A DNA stretch of 64,000 bases, taken from assembly GCF_038502225.1 (NCBI RefSeq), contig NC_091369.1, positions 4,942,773 through 5,006,772 of the forward strand. Direction: 5' to 3'. The DNA is from Cherax quadricarinatus (lineage: Eukaryota; Arthropoda; Malacostraca; Decapoda; Parastacidae). A model generated the notes under the pieces. It was not told the DNA's origin. It did no database searches and saw only the letters and a program-made list of their open reading frames with translations. The position numbers and the translations under genes are program-made. The number at the start of each line of letters is the position of its first letter. Position 1 is the first letter of the stretch. This document shows, one piece after another, positions 1-11,739 of the stretch.

Positions 1-130
1 ATTTCCCTCTGCTGGTTCTGCTGCCTCTGTCTTCAACTGAAGAAACATACTGTGTAGGCGAAACGTTTCGGAATAAAGATACCTAACTGTTGTTCGTGTC
101 TTATCAACTTGGTCAGTATTGTATACCATT
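1..130 (+). mobile_element. Penelope-like element terminal fragment with hammerhead-like core
   Basis: Bases 37-43 read CTGAAGA, and GAAAC follows at 60-64, then GTTTCGGAATAAAG. The same arrangement (CTGANGA, short stem, GGCGAAACGTT, AATAAAG) occurs in the 43.4-44.4 kb insertion and at 33.3 kb, so this is the same terminal repeat family. The stem II region here (44-59) pairs poorly, so this copy looks decayed. The element continues beyond the left edge. Family assignment is inferred from hammerhead cores known in Penelope-like terminal repeats; no reverse transcriptase is present here. Confidence 0.5.
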
Positions 131-183
131 ATCATAATTATAATGTTAGGTTTACGTGTCTGTAATTGGAATATACCCCTCAG

Positions 184-288
184 GCTGAAGAAATAACCAC
201 CGCACCACATGGAGGTCAGGATGTGATTTTCCTGGAAGTGAACACACTAGCACAACTAGTGAAGACTTATGGACTTGGATCTCCTCGG
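184..288 (+). CDS. Possible 35-codon internal exon of an unrecognised gene
   Basis: A pyrimidine-containing tract ending in CCCCTCAG precedes base 184, and a GTATGC donor-like sequence follows base 288. Between them 105 bases stay open in phase 0, encoding a fragment that includes GGQDVIFLEVNTLAQLVKTY and ends GLGSPR. Base composition is balanced, unlike the A+T-rich flanks and the repeats around it, and the sequence is not part of any repeat seen here. I do not recognise the protein. The exon call rests on splice-like ends, symmetric phase and composition only. It could also be a chance open stretch or a piece of an unrecognised transposon. Confidence 0.35.
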
Positions 289-499
289 GTATGCAAATTG
301 AATTTTGGTTTACACATTATACTATTTCTTCTTTGTAATATTAAAAGCATATTTTATTTTATTGCCATATTGCCATCAGCTAACTTTATTGTTAGTTTAG
401 AAATTACTTTTAAATTTCATGCTATCATCCAATTTCTTACATGTATAGAAAGTTTATATTTCCCTTGGATAAAGAGGAATAAGAATTGTTATAAGTAAG

Positions 500-2814
500 G
501 AGGAAAGAGGAGTGACTGGTGGAATGATAAAGTAAAGGGTGTGATAAAAGAGAAAAAGGTAGCTTACGAGAGGTTTTTACAAAGCAGAAGTGTTATAAGA
601 AGAGCAGAGTATATGGAGAGTAAAAGAAAGGTGAAGAGAGTGGTGAGAGTGTGCAAAAGGAGAGCAGATGATAGAGTGGGAGAGGCACTGTCAAGAAATT
701 TTAATGAAAATAAGAAAAATTTTTGGAGTGAGTTAAACAAGTTAAGAAAGCCTAGGGAAAGTATGGATTTGTCAGTTAAAAACAGAGTAGGGGAATTAGT
801 AGATGGGGAAAGGGAGGTATTAGGTAGATGGCGAGAATATTTTGAGGAACTTTTAAATGTTGAGGAAGAAAGGGAGGCGGTAATTTCATGCACTGGTCAG
901 GGAGGTATACTATCTTTTAGGAGTGAAGAAGAGCAGAATGTAAGTGTGATGGAGGTACATGAGGCATTACGTAGAATGAAAGGGGGTAAAGCAGCTGGAA
1001 CTGATGGGATCATGACAGAAATGTTAAAAGCAGGGAGGGATATAGTGTTGGAGTGGTTGGTACTTTTGTTTAATAAATGTATGAAAGAGGGGAAGGTACC
1101 TAGGGATTGGCGGAGAGCATGTATAGTCCCTTTATATAAAGGGAAAGGGGACAAAAGAGATTGTAAAAATTATAGAGGAATAAGTTTACTGAGTATACCA
1201 GGAAAAGTATACGGTAGCGTTATAATTGAAAGAATTAGAGGGAAGACAGAATGTAGGATTGCGGATGAGCAGGGAGGCTTCAGAGTGGGTAGGGGATGTG
1301 TAGATCAAGTGTTTACATTGAAGCATATATGTGAACAGTATTTATATAAAGGTAGGGAAGTTTTTATTGCATTTATGGATTTAGAAAAGGCATATGATAG
1401 AGTGGATAGAGGAGCAATGTGGCAGATGTTGCAAGTATATGGAATAGGTGGTAAGTTACTAAATGCTGTAAAGAGTTTTTATGAGGATAGTGAGGCTCAG
1501 GTTAGGGTGTGTAGAAGAGAGGGAAAATACTTCCCGGTAAAAGTAGGTCTTAGACAGGGATGTGTAATGTCACCATGGTTGTTTAATATATTTATAGATG
1601 GGGTTGTAAAATAAGTAAATGCTAGGGTGTTCGGGAGAGGGGTGGGGTTAAATTATGGGGAATCAAATTCAAAATGGGAATTGACACAGTTACTTTTTGC
1701 TGATGATACTGTGCTTATGGGAGATTCTAAAGAAAAATTGCAAAGGTTAGTGGATGAGTTTGAGAATGTGTGTAAAGGTAGAAAGTTGAAAGTGAACATA
1801 GAAAAGAGTAAGGTGATGAGGGTATCAAATGATTTAGATAAAAAAAAATTGGATATCAAATTGGGGAGGAGGAGTATGGAAGAAGTGAATGTTTTCAGAT
1901 ACTTGGGAGTTGACGTATCGGCGGATGGATTTATGAAGGATGAGGTTAATCATAGAATTGATGAGGGAAAAATGGTGAGTGGTGCATTGAGGTATATGTG
2001 GAGTCAAAAAACGTTATCTATGGAGGCAAAGAAGGGAATGTATGAAAGTATAGTAGTACCAACACTCTTATATGGATGTGAAGCTTGGGTGGTAAATGCA
2101 GCAGCGAGGAGACGGTTGGAGGCAGTGGAGATGTCCTGTCTAAGGGCAATGTGTGGTGTAAATATTATGCAGAAAATTCGGAGTGTGGAAATTAGGAGAA
2201 GGTGTGGAGTTAATAAAAGCATTAGTCAGAGGGCAGAAGAGGGGTTGGTGAGGTGGTTTGGTCATTTAGAGAGAATGGATCAAAGTAGAATGACATGGAA
2301 AGCATATAAATCTATAGGGGAAGGAAGGAGGGGTAGGGGTCGTCCTCGAAAGGGTTGGAAAGAGGGGGTAAAGGAGGTTTTGTGGGCGAGGGGCTTGGAC
2401 TTCCAGCAAGCGTGCATGAGCGTGTTAGATAGGAGTGAATGGAGACAAATGATACTTGGGACCTGACGATCTGTTGGAGTGTGAGCAGGGTAATATTTAG
2501 TGAAGGGATTCAGGGAAACCGGTTATTTTCACATAGTCAGACTTGAGTCCTGGAAATGGGAAGTACAATGCCTGCACTTTAAAGGAGGGGTTTGGGATAT
2601 TGGCAGTTTGGAGGGATATGTTGTGTATCTTTATACATATATGCTTCTAAACTGTTGTATTCTGAGCACCTCTGCAAAAACAGTGATAATGTGTGAGTGT
2701 GGTGAAAGTGTTGAATGATGATGAAAGTATTTTCTTTTTGGGGATTTTCTTTCTTTTTTGGGTCACCCTGCCTCGGTGGGAGACGGCCGACTTGTTGAAA
2801 AAAAAAAAAAAAAT
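500..2814 (+). mobile_element. 5'-truncated non-LTR retrotransposon, family A copy 1
   Basis: The element carries the reverse transcriptase half of a LINE, a 3' untranslated region, a short conserved hairpin (CACCCTGCCTCGGTG near 2763-2777) and a poly(A) tail at 2798-2813. It matches the copy at 41.5-44.7 kb along its length. The 5' part (endonuclease) is missing, the usual result of incomplete target-primed reverse transcription. A Tigger-type transposon lies ten bases beyond the tail. Confidence 0.85.
541..2466 (+). pseudogene. LINE reverse transcriptase (family A), broken by one stop codon
   Basis: The product would copy element RNA into DNA at a nicked target. The frame is open from 541, stops at TAA 1612-1614, and continues in the same frame to 2466. 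Visible motifs in order: KGGKAAGTDGI (fingers region), [29 protein letters not shown] (first catalytic Asp), [19 protein letters not shown], the catalytic box [13 protein letters not shown] just after the stop, [12 protein letters not shown], and a C-terminal segment ending [19 protein letters not shown]. In copy 2 the stop position is a GAA codon, so a single G-to-T change killed this copy. The endonuclease domain is absent. The C-terminal GRPRKGW region resembles RTE/I-type LINEs, but the clade is not certain. Confidence 0.85.
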
Positions 2815-2823
2815 AAGTAAGTA

Positions 2824-3786
2824 CAGTGGACCCTCGACATTCGATACTAATTCGTTCCTGAGGGCTATCGAATGTCGAAAATATCGAAAGTCGAATTAAT
2901 TTTCCCCATAAGAAATAATGGAAATCAAATTAATCCATGCAAGACACCCAATAGTACGAAAAAAAAATTTTACTACATGAAATATTAAGTTTAATGCAAT
3001 AAAATATTTACAATAACAGCAATAACAATACATTAATAACAATAGAATAATTGACACTTACCTTTAATGAAGATCTGGTGATGACTGATGGGATGGGAGG
3101 AGGGGAGAGTGTCAAGGTTGTTACTGTTTAGAAGGGGAATCCCCTTCCATTAGGACTTGAGGTAGCAAGTCCTTTTCCGGGGTTACTTCCCTTCTTCTTT
3201 TAATGCCACTAGGACCAGCTTGAGAGTCACTGGACTTCTGTCGCACAACATATCTGTCCATAGAGGCCTGTACCTCTCGCTTCTTTATGACTTTCCTAAA
3301 GTGGTTCACAACATTGTCAGTGTACAGGTTGCCAACACGGCTTGCAGTAGCTGTGTCAGGGTGATTTTCATCAAAAAAGGTTTGCACTTCAAGCCACTTT
3401 GCACACATTTCCTTAATCTTTGAAGTAGACAACTTCTTCAATTTCTCTCTCCCCTCCTCTGAAGCAGTTTCCTCAGGTCTGGCCTCTTGCTGTTGAAGAT
3501 GATCTAGCAGCTCATCAGTAGTTAGTTTGTCATTGTCCTCCTCCACCAACTCTTCCACTTCCTCCCCACTAACCTCCAACCCCAAGGACTTCCCCAATGC
3601 CACAATGGATTCCTCAACTGGCATAGGATTCTCAGGGTTAGCCGTGGTTAGACGTGGACACTTCTTTTATGAATCGCATCGAATGTTGGGTTTTCCATCA
3701 AATATCGAGGCGAAATTTTTGCGTTAAAATGCATCGAATGTCGGATTTATTGAATGTCGATGCCATCGAATGTCGGGGGTCCACTG
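2824..3786 (-). mobile_element. Tigger/pogo-type DNA transposon, internally deleted
   Basis: The ends are terminal inverted repeats beginning CAGTGGACCCTCGACATTCG at 2824 and closing with its inverted match at 3786. Both ends are flanked by TA (2822-2823 and 3787-3788), the target duplication of Tc1/mariner elements. CAGTGG ends with many TCGAAT/ATTCGA motifs in the subterminal region are typical of Tigger elements. At 963 bp it is far shorter than an autonomous copy (about 2.5 kb), and only the transposase C-terminus remains. Confidence 0.85.
3121..3624 (-). pseudogene. C-terminal remnant of Tigger-type transposase
   Basis: The 167-codon open frame encodes an acidic, helical C-terminus like that of Tigger/jerky-type transposases: EESIVALGKSLGLEV, a Glu-rich stretch, CAKWLEVQTFFDENHPD, then NHFRKVIKKREVQASMDRY. 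In the family this tail follows the DDE catalytic domain. The CENP-B-like DNA-binding helix-turn-helix domains and the DDE triad that should precede it are absent from the element, so it cannot make active transposase. The frame itself is intact, which suggests a fairly young deletion derivative or co-mobilised copy. The start methionine is only the first in frame, not a real N-terminus. Confidence 0.75.
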
Positions 3787-3900
3787 TATTAGAATAAGTG
3801 AAGAGATGTTTGGGATGATATCCTGGGAGCTGGTGGGATAGTGTTGGATTTATAGGTCCATTTGTTTCCTGTTATGTATGACATGAGAGAAGTCTGCTAT

Positions 3901-4000
3901 NNNNNNNNNNNNNNNNNNNNNNNNNNNNNNNNNNNNNNNNNNNNNNNNNNNNNNNNNNNNNNNNNNNNNNNNNNNNNNNNNNNNNNNNNNNNNNNNNNNN
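3901..4000. other. Assembly gap (100 N)
   Basis: Exactly 100 N bases, the conventional size for a gap of unknown length. It truncates the 3' end of the family C LINE on its right side. Order and distance of sequences across it are not guaranteed. Confidence 0.99.
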
Positions 4001-5840
4001 TCAGGTCCAACTCACACCCACCCACATCCATTCATGTATTTATCCAACCTATTTTTAAAGTTACACAACGTTCTGGCCTCTATAACTGTACTCGGGAGTT
4101 TGTTCCACTCATCCACAACTCTATTACCAAACCAGTACTTCCCTATATCCTTCTTGAATCTGAATTTTTCCAACTTAAAACCATTGCTGCGAGTCCTGTC
4201 TAGGCTAGATATTTTCAAGCACACTATTTACATCCCCCTTTATTTATTCCTGTCTTCCATTTATACATCTCAATCATATGCCCCCTAATTCTACGTCTTT
4301 CTAGAGTGCAGATTCAGGGCCCTCAGTCTATCCTCACAGGGAAGGTTTCTGATACATGGGATCAACTTTGTCATCCTCCTTTGTACATTTTCCAGAGAAT
4401 TTATATCCATTCTGTAATACGGTGACCAAAACTGTGCAGCATAATCTAAATGAGGCCTAACCAAGGATGTATAGAGTTGAAGAACAACCTGAGGACTCCT
4501 ATTATTTATGCTTCTTGATATGAAGCCAAGGATTCTATTAGCTTTATTGCGAACACTTATGCACTGTTGTCTTGGTTTCAGATTACTGCTAACCAGAACT
4601 CCTAAATCTTTTTCGCAATCCGTAATATTAAGATCTACATTATTTAGTTTATATGTGGCATGGTTATTGTCCTGTCCAACATTTAGAACTCTGCATTTGT
4701 CTATATTAAACTGCATCTGCCACTTCTCCGACCACTGCATCAGTCTATTCAAATCTTCCTGGAGTGTTCTAATGTCCCCGTCAGAATGAATTCGTCGGCC
4801 TATTTTGGCGTCATCGGCAGACTTGCCGATGTCGCCTTATGCCCTCATCTATGTTGTTTATGTAGATTGTGAACAGCAGGGGGCCCAACACTGACCCCTG
4901 TGGAACACCGCTCATGACGCTTCCCCACTCTGATTTCTCCCCATTTATGCAAACTCTCTGCTGCCTATTTGTCAACCATGCCTCTATCCAGGAAAAAATT
5001 TCTCCTCCTATTCCATGTGCTTTAATTTTCCTCAATAGTCTCTGATGTGGGACCCTGTCAAAAGCCTTACTGAAGTCCATATAACAATATCATATTCATT
5101 ACCATGATCTACCTCCTCAAATACCTTAGTGAAAAAAGTTAATAAATTCGTAAGGCAGGAACGCCCCTTTGTAAAACCATGCTGAGATTCGTTGATTAAT
5201 TTATGCTTTTCAAGGTGGCTAGAACTGCCTCGGCAATTATTGATTCCATAAATTTTCCCTACTATGGAGGTTAGGCTTATTGGTCTATAGTTCGAAGCTA
5301 AGGACCTGTCACCTGCGTTGAAAATAGGCATCACATTTGCCATTTTCCACTTATCTGGCACCATGCCAGTTTGTAGTGATATGTTGAAAAGATTAGCCAA
5401 AGGTTTGCTAAGCTCCTCTTTACATTCCTTCAGAACCCTTGCATACAGTTCATCAGGGCCTGGGGATTTGTTAGGTTTTAATTTATCAATTTGCCTAAGG
5501 ACCATGTCACTTGTGACCCTAATCGTGCACAGTTTATTATCGTCCTGTTCCACATAATTTATCATTTCTGGAATATCGCTGGTATCCTCCTGTGTAAAAA
5601 CTGAGAGGAAGTATGTGTTAAAAATGCTACACATTTCCTTATCACTGTCAGTGAGCTGACCCGAACTTTTGAGTGGGCCTATCTTGTCCCTGATCTTACT
5701 TCTGTATACCTGAAAGAATCCTTTTGGGTTAGTCTTCGATTCTCTTGCAACTTTAACCTCATAATCTCTTTTTGCTTTTCTAATTCCCTTTTTTATTTCT
5801 CTCTTTAACTGAATATATCGATTATCAATTCCATAACAGT
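4001..5840 (-). pseudogene. CR1-like LINE reverse transcriptase (family C), frameshifted
   Basis: Read on the minus strand, four open segments in shifting frames together cover a CR1/jockey-type reverse transcriptase. 5634-5032 has DKLKPNKSPGPDELYARVL, NYRPISLTSIVGKIY and QHGFTKGRSCLTNLL. 5080-4811 has [15 protein letters not shown] and [14 protein letters not shown]. 4752-4291 has the connection region, with LGVLVSSNLKP and VRPHLDYAAQFWSP. 4224-4012 has the C-terminal FGNRVVDEWNKLP segment. A frame change near 5090 splits the first Asp box (YDIV then [10 protein letters not shown]). Another shift just before about 4835 leaves the catalytic box as SADDAKIG, so the usual Phe of FADD is Ser. 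Residual pre-RT coding extends up to about 5830. The 3' end is lost in the N gap. It is dead. Confidence 0.8.
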
Positions 5841-6045
5841 AATTCTCCCCGAATGTCGGGAATTTTTCTTAATTGATGACAAATTCCCAATAAATCCTCT
5901 TCGGCCCCCTCAAAAAATGGCGCTGTAGGCGGGAATATTCCCATTCCCGAATTCCCAGCCTTTACCGCCGTTCCCACTCGGTATTCCAGCCATTCCCGGT
6001 CATCTGGAATGGCTGGCCGATGTATAGTAAATTCTATGTTTTTTC
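5841..6045. other. Spacer with GGAAT-rich words before the satellites
   Basis: There is no coding signal. The stretch repeats words such as CCCGAAT, TTCCCATTCCCG and GGAATGGCTGG. Similar GGGAATGGGAA words make up the 19-bp satellite 800 bp further right, so this may be diverged precursor sequence. Confidence 0.4.
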
Positions 6046-6049
6046 CAGA

Positions 6050-6545
6050 ATTTTTTTTCGGGGAGGTTGGTGAGGGGGGAGGGGAGGGGGTAAAGGGGAG
6101 GGGGAAGGTGGGAGGGTCTTCGGTCCTGGGTGGAAGGAAGGTGTTTCTAGGGAAGGGCGTGTTTCGGGGAGGGGGTGTTTCTATGGGGAGGGGAGGGGTG
6201 TTTCATGGGGAGGGGAGGGGAGGGGTGTTTCATGGGGAGGGGGGAGGGGTGTTTCATGGGGAGGGGGAGGGGTTTTCCGTTCCAAGGGAAGGGGTTTCTG
6301 GGGAAGGGGGTGTTTCATGAGGGGGTGTTTTAGGGAGGAAGGGGGTGTTTCAGGGGGAGGGGGGATGTGTTCTAGGTTCCGGAGGGGAGGGGGGACTGAG
6401 GAAGGAATGCTTTTAGGGTTCCAGGGGGGAGAAAGGGGAGGAGGAAGAAAAGAGAGAGAGGGGGGAAGGGAGAGTGGAAAAGGGAGGGAGAGGAGGAAGG
6501 GACAGGGGTGAAGGGAGGGGAGAGAGAGGGAAAGAGGGAGGGGAG
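6050..6545 (+). repeat. G-rich degenerate minisatellite
   Basis: Irregular repeats of the type GGGGAGGGGTGTTTCATG give an almost C-free plus strand; the right part (6420-6545) becomes GGA/GA-rich. Many runs of three to seven G could fold as G-quadruplex. Confidence 0.8.
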
Positions 6546-6599
6546 TGTCAGACAGCGTGGATCACTCAACAGGTTCTAGGTTAATAACGAGGATTGGGA

Positions 6600-6775
6600 A
6601 TGAGGAACGCCCCCTCCCCATCCCCCTCCAACCCCCTCCCCATATACCCCTCCCCATCCCCCTCCAACCCCCTCCCCATATACCCCTCCCCATCCCCCTC
6701 CAACCCCCTCCCCATATACCCCTCCCATCCCCTCCAACCCCCTCCCCATATACCCCTCCCCACCCCTCCCCTTCG
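6600..6775 (+). repeat. C-rich minisatellite, about 36-bp unit
   Basis: About four to five copies of a unit made of CCCCTCCCCATATA followed by CCCCTCCCCATCCCCCTCCAA. It is the opposite strand bias to the G-rich block just to its left. Confidence 0.85.
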
Positions 6776-6804
6776 GCGGCTGAGAATTAACTGGAATTCT
6801 CAAA

Positions 6805-9800
6805 ACGGGAATGGGAACATACAGCGGGAATGGGAACTTACACTGGGAATGGGAGCCTACACTTGGAATGGGAACATACACTGGGAATGGGAACATACAC
6901 TGGGAATAGGAACATACACTGGGAATGGGAACATACACTGGGAATGGGAACATACACTGGGAATGGGAACACACACTGGGAATGGGAACATACACTGGGA
7001 ATGGGAACACACACTGGGAATGGGAACATACACTGGGAATGGGAAGCATACACTGGGAATGAGAACATACATAGGGGAATGGGAAGGGAACCCACACTGG
7101 GAATAGGAACATACACTGGGAATAGGGAACATACACTGGGAATGGGAACACACACTGGGAATGGAAGCATACACTGTCAATGGGAACACACACTGGGAAT
7201 GGGAACATACACTGAGAATGGGAACATACACTGGGAATGAGAACATACATAAGGAATGGGAACCTACACTGGGAATGGGAACATACACTGGGAATGGGAA
7301 CATACACTGGGAATGGGAACATACACTGGGAATGGGAACCTACACTGGGAATGGGAACATACACTGGGAATGGGAACATACACTGGGAATGGGAACATAC
7401 ACTTGGAATGGGAACATACACTGGGAATGGGAACATACACTGGGAATGGGAACATACACTGGGAATAGGAACATACACTGGGAATGGGAACATACACTGG
7501 GAATGGGAACATACACTGGGAATGGGAACACACACTGGGAATGGGAACATACAGTGGGAATGGGAACATACACTGGGAATGGGAACATACACTGGGAATG
7601 AGAACATACATAGGGAATGGGAACCTACACTGGGAATGGGAACATACACTGGGAATGGGAACATACACTGGGAATGGGAACATACACTGGGAATGGGAAC
7701 ATACACTGGGAATGGGAACATACACTGGGAATGGGAACACACACTGGGAATGGGAACATACACTGGGAATGGGAACACACACTGGGAATGGGAACATACA
7801 CTGGGAATGGGAACATACACTGGGAATGAGAACATACATAGGGAATGGGAACCTACACTGGGAATGGGAACATACACTGGGAATGGGAACATACACTGGG
7901 AATGGGAACCTACACTGGGAATGGGAACATACACTGGGAATGGGAACCTACACTGGGAATGGGAACATACACTGGGAATGGGAACATACACTGGGAATGG
8001 GAACATACACTGGGAATGGGAACATACACTGGGAATGGGAACATACACTGGGAATGGGAACATACACTGGGAATAGGAACGTACACTGGGAATGGGAACA
8101 TACAATGGGAATAGGAACATACACTGGGAATGGGAACACACACTGGGAATGGGAACATACACTGGGAATGGGAACACACACTGGGAATGGGAACATACAC
8201 TGGGAATGAGAACATACATAGGGAATGGGAACCTACACTTGGAATGGGAACATACACTGGGAATGGGAACATACACTGGGAATGGGAACATACACTGGGA
8301 ATGGGAACATACACTGGGAATGGGAACATACACTGGGAATGGGAACATACACTGGGAATGGGAACATACACTGGGAATGGGAACATACACTGGGAATGGG
8401 AACATACACGTGGAATGGGAACATACACTGGGAATGGGAACATACACTGGGAATGGGAACATACACTTGGAATGGGAACATACACTGGGAATGGGAACAT
8501 ACACTGGGAATGGGAACATACATTGGGAATGGGAACATACACTTGGAATGGGAGCATACACTGGGAATGGGAACATACACTGGGAATGGGAACATACACT
8601 GGGAATGGGAACATACACTGGGAATGGGAACATACACTGGGAATGGGAACATACACTGGGAATGGGAACATACACTTGGAATGGGAACATACACTGGGAA
8701 TGGGAACATACACTGGGAATGGGAACATACACTTGGAATGGGAACATACACTGGGAATGGGAACCTACACTGGGAATGGGAACATACACTGGGAATGGGA
8801 ACATACACTGGGAATGGGAACATACACTGGGAATGGGAACATACACTGGGAATGGGAACATACACTGGGAATGGGGACATACACTGGGAATGGGAACATA
8901 CACTGGGAATGGGAACATACACTGGGAATGGGAACATACACTGGGAATGGGGACATACACTGGGAATGGGAAGGGAAACATACTCTGGGAATGGGAACAT
9001 ACACTGGGAAGAATGGGGAGGGACCTACACTGGGAATGGGAACATACACTGGGAATGGGAACATACACTGGGAATGGGGACCTACACTAGGGAATGGGAA
9101 CATACACTGGGAAGATGGGAACATACACTGGGAATGGAACATACACTGGGAATGGGAACATACACTGGGAATGGGAACATACACTTGGAATGGGAACATA
9201 CACTGGGAATGGGAACATACACTGGGAATGGGAACATACACTGGGAATGGGAACATACACTGGGAATGGGAACATACACTGGGAATGGGAACATACACTG
9301 GGAATGGGAACATACACTGGGAATGGGAACATACACTGGGAATGGGAACATACACTGGGAATGGGAACATACACTGGGAATGGGAACATACACTGGGAAT
9401 GGGAACATACACTGGGAATGGGAACATACACTGGGAATGGGAACATACACTGGGAATGGGAACATACACTGGGAATGGGAACATACACTGGGAATGGGAA
9501 CATACACTGGGAATGGGAACATACACTGGGAATGGGAACATACACTGGGAATCGGAACATACACTGGGAATGGGAACATACACTGGGAATGAGAACATAC
9601 ACTGGGAATGGGAACATACACTGGGAATCGGAACATACACTGGGAATGGGAACATACACTGGGAATGGGAACATACACTGGGAATGAGAACATACACTGG
9701 GAATGGGAACCTACACTGGGAATGGGAACATACACTGGGAATGGGAACATACACTGGGAATGGGAACATACACTGGGAATGGGAACCTACACTGGGAATG

Positions 9801-11567
9801 GGAACATACACTGGGAATGGGAACATACACTGGGAATGGGAACATACACTGGGAATGGGAACATACACTGGGAATGGGAACCTACACTGGGAATGGGAAC
9901 CTACACTGGGAATGGGAACCTACACTGGGAATGGGAACACACACTGGGAATGGGAACCTACACTGGGAATGGGAACATACACTGGGAATGGGAACATACA
10001 CTGGGAAGATGGAACATACACTGGGAATGGGGACATACACTGGGAATGGGAACCTACACTGGGAATGGGAACACACACTGGGAATGGGAACATACACTGG
10101 GAATGGGAACATACACTGGGAATGGGAACATACACTGGGAATGGGAACCTACACTGGGAATGGGAACCTACACTGGGAATGGAAGATACACTGGGAATAG
10201 GGGAACATACACTGGGAATAGGGAACATACACTGGGAATGGGAAGGAACATACACTGGGAATGAAGGGACATACACTGGGAATGGGAACATACACTGGGA
10301 ATGGGAACCTACACTGGGAATAGGGAACACACACTGGGAATAGGGAACATACACTGGGAATGGGAACATACACTGGGAATGGGAACCTACACTGGGAAGG
10401 GAATGGGAACACACACTGGGAATGGAACATACACTGGGAATGAAGGAACATACACTGGGAATGGGAAGAACATCCACTGGGAATGGGAACACACACTGGG
10501 AATGGGAACATACACTGGGAATGGGAACATACACTGGGAATGGGAACCTACACTGGGAAGTGGAACCTACACTGGGAATGGGAATCTACACTGGGAATGG
10601 GAACACACACTGGGAATGGGAACCTACACTAGGAATGGGAACATACACTAGGGAATGGAACATACACTGGGAATGGGAACATACACCTGGGAATGGGGAC
10701 ATACACTGGGAATAGGAACATACACTGGGAATGGGAACATACACTGGGAATGGGAACATACACTGGGAATGGGGACATACACTCGGAATGGGAACATACA
10801 CTGGGAATGGGAACATACACTGGGAATGGGGAAGACATACACTGGGAATGGAACATACACTGGGAAGAATGGGAACATACACTGGGAATGGGGAGGACAT
10901 ACACTGGGAATGGGAACATACACTGGGAATGGGACATACACTGGGAATGGAAACATACACTGGGAATGGGAAGAACATACACTGGGAAGAATGGAACATA
11001 CACTGGGAATGGGGAGGGACATACACTGGGAATGGGAACATACACTGGGAATGGGAACATACACTGGGAATGGGAACATACACTGGGAATGGGGAACATA
11101 CACTGGGAATGGGAACATACACTGGGAATGAGGGGACATACACTGGGAATGGGAACATACACTGGGAATGGGGAGGGACATACACTGGGAATGGGAACAT
11201 ACACTGGGAATGGGAACATACACTAGGAATGGGAACATACACTGGGAATGATGGGGACATACACTGGGAATGGGAACATACACTGGGAATGGGGACACTA
11301 CACTGGGAATGGGGAACATACACTGGGAATGGGAACATACACTGGGAATGGGAACATACACTGGGAATGGGGACATACACTGGGAATGGGGAACATACAC
11401 TGGGAATGGGAACATACACTGGGAATGGGGAACATACACTGGGAATGGGAACATACACTGGGAAATGGGAACATACACTGGGAATGGGAACATACACTGG
11501 GAATGGGGACATACACTGGGAATGGGAACATACACTGGGAATGGGGACATACACTGGGAATGGGGTT
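6805..11567 (+). repeat. 19-bp satellite array (about 250 copies)
   Basis: The unit is AATGGGAACATACACTGGG. Since 19 is not a multiple of 3, each strand reads one 19-residue cycle in all three frames, and none of these contains a stop. All six frames therefore stay open for kilobases and give spurious proteins up to 830 residues. Central copies (about 9130-9540) are identical; both flanks carry variants. A marker variant (GAACATACATAGGG) recurs at 7241, 7602, 7830 and 8210, spaced by 19, 12 and 20 whole units. From about 10000 rightwards, indels in the G runs become common. Confidence 0.97.
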
Positions 11568-11610
11568 GTATTTTCAGGTTGTATTAAAATATTATTTGTA
11601 TTAAACAATA

Positions 11611-11701
<91 letters not shown>
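11611..11701. repeat. (AAT)n followed by (ATT)n, a perfect foldback
   Basis: About 57 bases of AAT repeat run directly into about 33 bases of ATT repeat, so the two halves are complementary and could extrude as a hairpin. Confidence 0.9.
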
Positions 11702-11739
11702 GTAGTTAATATTATTATCATTTCTTAAGAATTAACATA

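Noticed and set aside
6576..11615. Long open frames (up to 830 codons) on both strands
   Set aside because: They are the 19-residue reading of a 19-bp tandem repeat, present in all six frames; no unique sequence, splice or promoter support.
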